Source: Persebacter sp051008975 (lineage in GTDB: Bacteria; Pseudomonadota; Gammaproteobacteria; Tethybacterales; Persebacteraceae). Taken from it: a DNA stretch of 22,838 nt. Shown piece after piece: positions 15,209 to 22,157 of the stretch. The stretch is taken from NCBI GenBank assembly GCA_051008975.1, contig JBPCXA010000037.1:1-22838 (forward strand), written 5' to 3'. The position numbers and the translations under genes are program-made. The notes below the pieces were generated by a model, which did no database searches, was not told the DNA's origin, and saw nothing but the letters and a program-made list of their open reading frames with translations. How positions within the stretch are numbered: the first letter of the stretch is position 1; each line of letters opens with the position of its first letter.

Positions 15209-16108
15209 ATGGAGACCGAGCATTGGCGGACGAATGCGGGCGTGTTTGCGGCGCTGGGGGCGCCGGGGTTTTTGTGGCTGGCGGCGTTCTTTGTGCTGCC
15301 GCTGGGATTTATTTTCGCGCTGTCGTTTTCGGACAAGACCGGCGTAATCGGGCATGATCTGACCTGGACGGCGGCGAATTATTTGCGCGCGTTCGAGCCG
15401 GTGTATCTCGGCATTTTTGCGAAGTCGCTGGTCGTCGCCGCCGCGGCGACGGCGTTTTGTTTGCTGGTCGGCTATCCGGTGGCGCTGGCGGTCGCCTTTT
15501 CGCCGCGAAGAATTCGGACGCCGCTGCTGGTGGCGATTACGCTGCCGTTTTGGATTAATATTCTCGTCCGCACCTACGCGCTGGTGGCGGTGTTTCGCAC
15601 GCGCGGATTTTTGAATTTTACGCTGGAATGGTTTTGGGATGTCGGGGACGGCGCGCTTTCGTTTTTCGGGGGGGGGCTGGGCGAATATGCGCCGCTGGAA
15701 TTGTTGTATACGAATTTCGCGGTGGCGCTCGGCATCGGCTATGTATTTTTGCCGTTTATGATTTTGCCGCTGTATGCGGCGATGGAGCGGTTTGACCGTT
15801 CGCTTTTGGAGGCGTCGCTGGATTTGGGCGCGGGGCATTGGAAAACTTTTACGGGGGTGCTGCTGCCGCTGACGATGCCGGGGGTGGTTTCCGGGGTGAT
15901 GATTGTTTTCGTGCCGGCGCTGGGCGCGTTTTTTGTCGCGGACATGCTGGGGGGGGCGGACAGCCAGTTGATCGGAAATGTAATTGAAAGACAGTTTTTG
16001 GGCGCGAACAACTGGCCTTTCGGCGCGGCGATTTCATTTCTTTTGATGTATCTCACTTTCGGCGCGATTTTGCTGCGGCGGGCGGCGGCGCGGGGCGGCG
16101 GAAAATGA
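15209..16108 (+). CDS. potB: Polyamine ABC transporter permease PotB
   Basis: This is one of the two inner-membrane permeases of the spermidine/putrescine importer. It has 299 residues with about six membrane segments. The EAA loop that docks the ATPase is EASLDLGAGHWKTFTGVLLP (about 199-218). The N-terminus (PGFLWLAAFFVLPLGFIFALSFS) is typical of PotB/PotH. GGAGG lies seven bases upstream. The stop overlaps the potC start (ATGA). Two long G tracts lie in the frame, G9 at 15668-15676 (residues 154-156) and G8 at 15949-15956. A one-base slip in either would truncate the protein and could silence the operon by polarity. Confidence 0.94.
   Translation: METEHWRTNAGVFAALGAPGFLWLAAFFVLPLGFIFALSFSDKTGVIGHDLTWTAANYLRAFEPVYLGIFAKSLVVAAAATAFCLLVGYPVALAVAFSPRRIRTPLLVAITLPFWINILVRTYALVAVFRTRGFLNFTLEWFWDVGDGALSFFGGGLGEYAPLELLYTNFAVALGIGYVFLPFMILPLYAAMERFDRSLLEASLDLGAGHWKTFTGVLLPLTMPGVVSGVMIVFVPALGAFFVADMLGGADSQLIGNVIERQFLGANNWPFGAAISFLLMYLTFGAILLRRAAARGGGK
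15668..15676 (+). repeat. G9 homopolymer inside potB
   Basis: Nine consecutive G encode Gly154-Gly156 of PotB. A G8 tract follows at 15949-15956. Tracts of this length are prone to slipped-strand change. Confidence 0.9.
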
Positions 16109-16920
16109 AACGGCGTCCCGCGCTTTTGGACTACGCCGGGCGGCGGTGGATGCGCGTTTTTATGGCGCTGTTTTTCGTCGTGTTGTATGCGCCGATTGTC
16201 GTGCTGGTGGCGTTCAGTTTCAACGATTCCAAGCGCAACATTGTCTGGCGCGGTTTTACGACGAAGTATTACGCCAAGGCGTGGGATAACGAATCGCTGA
16301 CCGAGGCGTTTTTGAATTCTTTGACGATCGCGTTTCTGAATATGATATTCAGCGTCCTGCTGGGCGTGGCGGTCGCGCTGGCGTTGTGGCGGTTTCGTTT
16401 TCCGTTTCGCGCGGCGGCGGACGGGCTGCTGGCGCTGCCGATCGTCATTCCGGAAATTTGCATGGGCGTGGCGATGCTGGTGTTTTTCAATCAATGGTGG
16501 CCGCGCGATCTGGCGTGGCCGCTGTCGCTGGGAAACATCGTCGTCGCGCACATCACATTCACATTTCCGTTCGTGGCGGTCGTCGTGCGCGGGCGGTTGG
16601 CGGGCGTAAACCGCGAACTGGAAAAGGCGGCGATGGATCTCGGCGCATCGGAATGGCGGGCGATGCGCGACGTATTGCTGCCGCAGATTCGCCCGTCGAT
16701 CATCGCCGGGGCGCTGATCGCGTTCACCCTTTCGCTGGACGATTTTGTGATCACCTATTTTACGGCGGGGCCGAACAGCATAACGCTGCCGGTGAAGATT
16801 AATTCAATGGTGCGCTTTTCGGTGACGCCGGAGGTGAACGCCGCCTCCGCGGTTTTGATCGCGATCACCGTCGCCGCCGCCGCGCTGGCGATGCGATTCC
16901 AAAACAGGGGGGGGGGCTGA
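16105..16920 (+). CDS. potC: Polyamine ABC transporter permease PotC
   Basis: This is the second permease of the importer, with 271 residues and about six membrane segments. The EAA loop is EKAAMDLGASEWRAMRDVLLPQ (about 173-194). The block SLDDFVITYFTAGPNSITLPVKI (about 211-233) is typical of PotC/PotI. The gene overlaps potB by 4 bases and ends 2 bases before potA. The last codons lie in a G10 tract (16907-16916) coding for the Gly-Gly-Gly tail. One extra G removes the stop and reads on in frame into potA. Confidence 0.94.
   Translation: MKRRPALLDYAGRRWMRVFMALFFVVLYAPIVVLVAFSFNDSKRNIVWRGFTTKYYAKAWDNESLTEAFLNSLTIAFLNMIFSVLLGVAVALALWRFRFPFRAAADGLLALPIVIPEICMGVAMLVFFNQWWPRDLAWPLSLGNIVVAHITFTFPFVAVVVRGRLAGVNRELEKAAMDLGASEWRAMRDVLLPQIRPSIIAGALIAFTLSLDDFVITYFTAGPNSITLPVKINSMVRFSVTPEVNAASAVLIAITVAAAALAMRFQNRGGG
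16907..16916 (+). repeat. G10 homopolymer at the potC-potA junction
   Basis: Ten G, the longest homopolymer seen in the window, occupy the last potC codons and end six bases before the potA ATG. They may also act as the potA ribosome binding site by pairing with CCUCC. G11 would join potC to potA in frame through Leu-Thr-Met. G9 would send potC into another frame that stays open for about 300 bases. Confidence 0.88.
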
Positions 16921-16922
16921 CA

Positions 16923-17993
16923 ATGGAACCGCTCATCCGGATACGCAATCTTTGCAAGAATTTCGGCGACTGCGCGGCGACGGACGACGTGTCGCTGGAC
17001 ATCTACGACCGCGAATTCGTCGCGCTGCTCGGCCCGTCCGGCTGCGGCAAGACGACGCTGCTGCGGATGCTGGGCGGATTCGAAACGCCGGACGGCGGCG
17101 AAATTACGATGGGGGGGGCGGATTTAATTCCGCTGCCGCCGAACCGCCGCCCGCTGAATATGGTGTTTCAATCGTACGCGGTGTTTCCGCACATGAACGT
17201 GCGCGACAATGTCGCCTACGGGCTGAAAATGGACGGCGCGGCGGCGGGCGAAATTAAATCGCGCGTGCGGGACGCGCTTTCGCTGGTGCGTCTGGAATCT
17301 TTCGCGGAACGCTTTTCGCATCAGTTGTCGGGCGGACAGCGGCAGCGGGTCGCGCTGGCGCGCGCCCTCGTCAAACGCCCGCGCGTTCTGCTTTTGGACG
17401 AACCGCTGTCGGCGCTGGACGCGAAACTGCGCGAGGCGATGCAGACCGAACTCGTCAAACTGCAGCACGCGGTCGGCATCACCTTCGTCGTCGTCACGCA
17501 CGACCAGGACGAGGCGCTTTCCATGGCCGAACGAATCGCGGTGATGGACGACGGAAAAATTATGCAGCTGGACACGCCGCGCAACTTATACGAGCGCCCG
17601 GCGAATCGTTTCGTCGCCGATTTTATCGGGCGGATGAACATTCTGCCGGCGCGGCGGCTGCGCGAAAAAATCTACGCCGCCGAGGGGCTGGGCGAAGTGT
17701 TTGCGGCGGAGGACAATCCGCGCGCGAAATATGTCGCCGTCCGCCCGGCGTATATTCGCGTCGCGGACGAAAAAACCGCGCCGCAAGACGCGAAACCGGC
17801 GAACATTTTTTCGGTGACGGTGGAGGGCGTTTCGTATTACGGCGGCGAAACCGTGCTGTCGGCGAAGACCGAAAACGGCGCGTCCCTTTCGGTGATTTTG
17901 CCGAATCAAAGCCGCGATTCCGCCCCCCCCGCCAACGGCGAAAAAATCGCCGTCCGCTGGCGCGCCGAAGATATGATAACCTTGGCGGAGTAA
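16923..17993 (+). CDS. potA: Polyamine ABC transporter ATP-binding protein PotA
   Basis: This is the ATPase that drives the PotBC permeases. It has 356 residues. Walker A is GPSGCGKTT (37-45), Q-loop VFQSYAVFPHM, signature LSGGQRQRV (135-143), Walker B LLLDEP (156-161) and H-loop His193 in VVTHDQDEA. After about residue 235 comes a regulatory TOBE-type domain (PARRLREK, VAVRPAYIRV, VRWRAEDMITL). The length is normal. It carries a G8 tract at 17111-17118 and a C8 tract at 17923-17930. It starts two bases after the potC stop, and the G10 tract is its only possible Shine-Dalgarno sequence. No terminator was seen in the 67 bases before the next gene. Confidence 0.95.
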   Translation: MEPLIRIRNLCKNFGDCAATDDVSLDIYDREFVALLGPSGCGKTTLLRMLGGFETPDGGEITMGGADLIPLPPNRRPLNMVFQSYAVFPHMNVRDNVAYGLKMDGAAAGEIKSRVRDALSLVRLESFAERFSHQLSGGQRQRVALARALVKRPRVLLLDEPLSALDAKLREAMQTELVKLQHAVGITFVVVTHDQDEALSMAERIAVMDDGKIMQLDTPRNLYERPANRFVADFIGRMNILPARRLREKIYAAEGLGEVFAAEDNPRAKYVAVRPAYIRVADEKTAPQDAKPANIFSVTVEGVSYYGGETVLSAKTENGASLSVILPNQSRDSAPPANGEKIAVRWRAEDMITLAE

Positions 17994-18009
17994 ACCGCCC
18001 CGGGCGTGT

Positions 18010-18038
18010 TTGGCGCGGCGGCGGAAATGTGGTATTAT
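18010..18038 (+). promoter_or_regulatory. Promoter of the McrBC-type pair
   Basis: TTGGCG (18010-18015), a 17-base spacer and TATTAT (18033-18038) are visible, with an extended TG-G directly upstream of the -10. AAGGAG then lies six bases before the ATG at 18061. Confidence 0.6.
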
Positions 18039-18060
18039 TCGGGAACAAAAGGAGCGGAAA

Positions 18061-20403
18061 ATGCAGGGCATCACAATCATCATCAACAAGAGTTTCAGAG
18101 ACGGTATGACTCCGGAGGAGTTATACGAGGCGACCCGCCGTTCTTGGAAAATCAACGGCGAACAGCGTCAGGCGGAATACGCCCTTGCCGTCGCGCACGG
18201 CGAAGTGCGGGAAGTTTATCGCGTGCAGGAATGGCATCCGGCGGACGATAAAAGATGGGAGTTTGGCGGGCGGCTTGCGGATAAAAATATCCGCGAAAGA
18301 TGCATCGGCAAGCCGTACAGAAACCGGCATGGAGACATGAACCCGATCCATTTGGTTCCCGATTTGGAGGAGTTTATGGCGCGCGGCGGCGGATTCGCGA
18401 TCATTGTAAAACGCGAGCATGTAGAATCGGCGATTGCGCACATTCTCCACAATGGCAAAAAAGGTGCGCACGATATTTGGTATCTGTTTCGTCAAGCGAA
18501 TGCTTGGGCGGTTTTGCACGAAAGCAAAAGGATTGCCGCCAGAGAAACGATGCGTATTGCCTATTATTTTGCAAAAGGTCAAACGCCGTCCGGCGAAGAC
18601 GGCATGTTCACACGCGAGCAGTTGATACACGGCGACACTTCCGAGGCGCGCAACCGTCTGCAGCAATTAGGGTTTGATGTTCGCCGGTTCGGCGAGTCGG
18701 AAAGCGAGGACGGCATGACAACGGAAAGCGAAAACCTGCGGCTGTTGCGGCAGTTTTATCAGATTATTTTTCACGGCCCTCCGGGAACGGGAAAGACCTA
18801 CACTGCCAAAAATATCGTGCGCGAACTGCTCGGCGCGGAAATGACGCAAGGCGAACGCTGGGACATCGTGCAGTTTCATCCGTCGTACAACTACGAGGAT
18901 TTCGTGCGCGGAGTCAAAGTGAAAACCGAAAGCGGCGAGGTTGTTTATGAAACCGTCAACCGCGTTTTCGGCGATATGTGCGAACGCGCGGCGGCGGATT
19001 CCGAAAATCCGTACGCGCTGATTATTGACGAAATAAACCGCGCGAATGTGTCGGCGGTTTTGGGCGAATTGATTTACGCCTTGGAATATCGCGGGGAGGC
19101 GGTAAAAACGCCGTATTTGGGCGACATCGTCATTCCGAAAAATTTGTTCGTCATCGGCACGATGAACACCGCCGACCGCACCATCGGACAGATAGATTAC
19201 GCCGTCCGGCGGCGTTTCGCGTTCGTGCATTGCCCGCCGAAGGCGGAGGTGATTACGAACGAAACCGCGCGGGAATTCTTTAACCGCGTGGACGGCGTAT
19301 TTGACGAACACATCTCGCCGGATTTTGACGCCGCCGATGTGCGCGTCGGCCACAGTTATTTTCTGGCGGACGGCAATGCGGAACTTTCCGCGAAAATCGT
19401 CTATCAAGTCGTCCCCATTCTGCGCGAATATGTCAAGGACGGCGTGCTGACGAAAGACGCGGAGTCCGTTATTGACGAAATTGAGAAAGACGTAAAAAAG
19501 TTGTCCGCCGATGAGTCGGGCGATTCCGATTCATCGGCGAACGATGACGACGAATCGCGCAAAGGCAAACAGTATTTTTACTGGCGCAACGGCGATCGTT
19601 CCGGCGTAGGCGGAGTCGGGCGTGCCGGGCTCGGTGCCATCACAGATTTTATCAGGCAACATCCGGATATGGATGCCGACGCATTGGAGCATGAATTTGC
19701 CCCGTTGGATTCGGGGCAACGCAAGCGTGTCTCTGTTTCAGCGCGCTTGCCGAAGATGGACGGTATAAAAAGATATTTTTTGGACGATCATATTTCTCTG
19801 ACAAACGGAGAATACGTGATGGTCAGTGCAGATTGGGGCGCGCGCGGTGGCAACGAGCGGCAGTGGGAATTGTTTAAGTCGCACATGGCGGCGCGCGGCT
19901 ATTCCGTCGGTCAATGTCATCTTGTCAACATCGGCGAAAACGACGGCGACGAGCCGCGCGCGCGTTCGTGGGATGATTGCCATAAGTATTGCTTTGTGTC
20001 GGGGCGCGGCAAGGGCTATAAAATCGCCGTTGAATCTCTCAAAAAAGGCGATTTTGTTTTTGTCCGCATCGCGGGACCGCAAGAGGGGCGCAGCGGTTTC
20101 ATCGCCTACGGGGAAGTCGCGGAAGAGGCGGTGCATATATCGGAATTCCGCACTGCGGAGGGCGAGTTGTTGGCGGATTGCGATGTCGGCGACGGACAAA
20201 CATATCGGAAAAAATATCCGAACGCGTTTGACGCGGAATATCCCGACTACGCGGCGCGCGTGAAGTGGTTGCCCGAAATAAAATCCCGGAATGAAACGGT
20301 GCAAATTAACGCGCCGCCGCGGAAATTTCGCGCTGATAAAATCAATCGAAGCGATTTTGCGAAATTGCGCGCGGCGTTTAATCTGCCGGGGTATGATATA
20401 TGA
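18061..20403 (+). CDS. mcrB: McrB-like AAA+ GTPase with extra N- and C-terminal domains
   Basis: This 780-residue motor subunit is from an McrBC-type (type IV) restriction system, which recognises modified DNA and drives cleavage by McrC. The AAA domain has Walker A GPPGTGKT (239-246), the McrB block QFHPSYNYEDFVRG, Walker B ALIIDEIN (Asp323, Glu324), and GTMNTADRTIGQIDYAVRRRF (about 365-385). The first 110 residues or so (YALAVAHGEVREVY, RWEFGG, GDMNPIHLV) form a separate domain seen with restriction proteins, probably PUA-like. The last 190 residues or so contain YVMVSADWG, SLKKGDFVFVRIAGPQ and GFIAYGEVAEEA, resembling EVE-type modified-base readers. The start at 18061 is fixed by AAGGAG six bases upstream. 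The stop overlaps mcrC by 4 bases. The base-reader assignment is by resemblance only. Confidence 0.88.
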   Translation: MQGITIIINKSFRDGMTPEELYEATRRSWKINGEQRQAEYALAVAHGEVREVYRVQEWHPADDKRWEFGGRLADKNIRERCIGKPYRNRHGDMNPIHLVPDLEEFMARGGGFAIIVKREHVESAIAHILHNGKKGAHDIWYLFRQANAWAVLHESKRIAARETMRIAYYFAKGQTPSGEDGMFTREQLIHGDTSEARNRLQQLGFDVRRFGESESEDGMTTESENLRLLRQFYQIIFHGPPGTGKTYTAKNIVRELLGAEMTQGERWDIVQFHPSYNYEDFVRGVKVKTESGEVVYETVNRVFGDMCERAAADSENPYALIIDEINRANVSAVLGELIYALEYRGEAVKTPYLGDIVIPKNLFVIGTMNTADRTIGQIDYAVRRRFAFVHCPPKAEVITNETAREFFNRVDGVFDEHISPDFDAADVRVGHSYFLADGNAELSAKIVYQVVPILREYVKDGVLTKDAESVIDEIEKDVKKLSADESGDSDSSANDDDESRKGKQYFYWRNGDRSGVGGVGRAGLGAITDFIRQHPDMDADALEHEFAPLDSGQRKRVSVSARLPKMDGIKRYFLDDHISLTNGEYVMVSADWGARGGNERQWELFKSHMAARGYSVGQCHLVNIGENDGDEPRARSWDDCHKYCFVSGRGKGYKIAVESLKKGDFVFVRIAGPQEGRSGFIAYGEVAEEAVHISEFRTAEGELLADCDVGDGQTYRKKYPNAFDAEYPDYAARVKWLPEIKSRNETVQINAPPRKFRADKINRSDFAKLRAAFNLPGYDI

Positions 20404-21716
20404 CCGCGCGTTTTATTACCGGTTTTGAAAACAAACCGCTGAATTTTTCGGATCATCCGGATTTGGAAGATTCGTTTCGGGCAACGGTGCGCAATTTTCA
20501 AGACGAGAAGACGCTGGGGCTGCATTTCGCGCGGGGCGGCATTTGTCCGGGGAATTTTATCGGAATGGTCTGGATCGGCGCGGGCGAAAGCCGCGTCGCG
20601 CTGCAGGTGAACTCCAAATTTGAAGATGAAGAGATGGATTATATTAAAATGTTCGCGGAATGCGCCGCGCATCCGGAAATCGGCGCGCGTCTCGGTGGCT
20701 GTCTGCATTTTTGGGCCGATGAAGAATTAATTGACGCGCCGGAAGATTCGGATTTTTTGATTCTGACCGCCCTCGCGTATTTGCGCGAACTTAACGAACT
20801 TTGCCGCCGCCATTTGCGGCGGCATTTTTTGCGCGAAACGCGGAATTTTTGCGGCAAAGTAAAAGGCAAAATTCTCGTCGGCGAAAACCTGCGGCAAAAC
20901 ATCGTCCGCGCCCGCCCCGATAGAATCGTCTGCGAATATCAAAATGTCGGCGACGATATTTTGGAAAACCGCGTTTTGCGTGCGGCGTTGGAACGGGCGG
21001 CGCGATATATTTCGCGCCATAAACTTCGCGAACATTCGCGCGATTTTTCGGCGGCGGAGCGGTGGATTCGTTCGTGCCGCGCGGCTTTGTCTTGCGTTCC
21101 GATTTCGCCGATACACCGCAGCGATTTTTCCTCCGTCCGGCGGCGGGGCGCGTTTGTTTTTTATCGCAAACCGCTCGCGCTGGCGAAGGCGGTTTTGCTT
21201 TCGTTCGGATTTAATCCGCGAAAAGACATTCCCGAAAAAACAAAAACGCCGCCGTTCGCGCTGGACAGCGCGGAACTTTTCGAGCGGTACGCCCAATTGA
21301 AACTGCTGGAACAGTTTCCGAATTTGCGCGCGTTGTATGAACGCGGGACGATATCCGGCGGAAACGCGGACGGCTTTGATTTTCCCGTGCGCCCGGATTT
21401 TTATATTTCGCGCGAAAATGAACAGCCGCCGCAAATTATTGACGCGAAATATAAACGTTTTTCCGTTCCGCAAAATGAAAAAAATGCAGACGAAAAAGAC
21501 AACGGCGATTTTTATCAAATCGTCGCCTATTCGCGCCATCGCGGTCTTTTGGAAAAAATGCGATGCCGCGCGGAAGACGAAATTAAATTGTCGCTGGCGT
21601 ATCCCCGCATCGGGGAGTCCGGCGGAGCCGCGATTCAAGAGGAAAATAAAACCGGCGCGTTCTTGCGGGATGTGCATATCCTCAAAATTGAATGCCCGAA
21701 AAAACCGGCGGATTAA
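20400..21716 (+). CDS. mcrC: McrC-like nuclease subunit
   Basis: This is the 438-residue nuclease partner of the McrB-like protein. The McrC core shows KGKILVGENLRQNI (about 156-169) and DRIVCEYQNVGDDILENRVLRAAL. The C-terminal PD-(D/E)xK nuclease has Asp333 in RPDFYIS and Asp348-Ala-Lys350 in IIDAKYKRF, followed by DFYQIVAYSR. The start forms an ATGA overlap with mcrB. The length is larger than E. coli McrC (about 350), mostly through the N-terminal DUF2357-like part. The gene ends ten bases before the CRISPR array, tail to tail with it, and no terminator is seen between them. Confidence 0.9.
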   Translation: MTARFITGFENKPLNFSDHPDLEDSFRATVRNFQDEKTLGLHFARGGICPGNFIGMVWIGAGESRVALQVNSKFEDEEMDYIKMFAECAAHPEIGARLGGCLHFWADEELIDAPEDSDFLILTALAYLRELNELCRRHLRRHFLRETRNFCGKVKGKILVGENLRQNIVRARPDRIVCEYQNVGDDILENRVLRAALERAARYISRHKLREHSRDFSAAERWIRSCRAALSCVPISPIHRSDFSSVRRRGAFVFYRKPLALAKAVLLSFGFNPRKDIPEKTKTPPFALDSAELFERYAQLKLLEQFPNLRALYERGTISGGNADGFDFPVRPDFYISRENEQPPQIIDAKYKRFSVPQNEKNADEKDNGDFYQIVAYSRHRGLLEKMRCRAEDEIKLSLAYPRIGESGGAAIQEENKTGAFLRDVHILKIECPKKPAD

Positions 21717-21725
21717 TCTCCGCAT

Positions 21726-22157
21726 TAACGACATTCCCCATAGAACAAAAGGAGATTCGCCGCAGTTGCGCGGGTACTCGCCGCGCTATAAGGTGAACAC
21801 TACCCACAGAACCAAAGGAGATTCGCCGTCTCCACGAACGCCCACATAAACTACGAAGGTGAACACTACCCACAGAACAAAAGGAGATTCGCCTTTTCGC
21901 GGTCGTTGCGATTATCATTTGCAGGTGAACACTACCCACAGAACAAAAGGAGATTCGCCTTATAACGGCGGGCGCATGTGGCATTATCAGGTGAACACTA
22001 CCCACAGAACAAAAGGAGATTCGCCCCGTCAACGACAAGCCCGTTGATCACGACAGGTGAACACTACCCACAGAACAAAAGGAGATTCGCCTATCCGCCC
22101 AGACACGTCTTGCACAATATGGGTGAACACTACCCACAGAACAAAAGGAGATTCGCC
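21726..22157 (-). CRISPR. CRISPR array, 7 repeats of 36 bp and 6 spacers of 30 bp
   Basis: Repeats start at 21726, 21792, 21858, 21924, 21990, 22056 and 22122, an exact 66-bp period. Read on the plus strand the repeat begins GGTGAACACTACCC and ends AAAGGAGATTCGCC. Copies 3 to 7 are identical. The second has one change (ACC for ACA), and the first is degenerate with 8 differences of 36. All six spacers are different. A degenerate copy normally marks the end far from the leader, so transcription is probably from right to left on the minus strand, the same direction as the TnpB/Cas12-like gene that abuts it. The base before each repeat is A in five of the six copies starting at 21792 or later, so the repeat could be 37 bp. 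Confidence 0.93.

Noticed and set aside
21726..22157. Array as a simple minisatellite or REP cluster
   Set aside because: Unit spacing is exact, the intervening 30-bp segments are all different, and the far repeat is degenerate. These are CRISPR features and not those of a tandem repeat.
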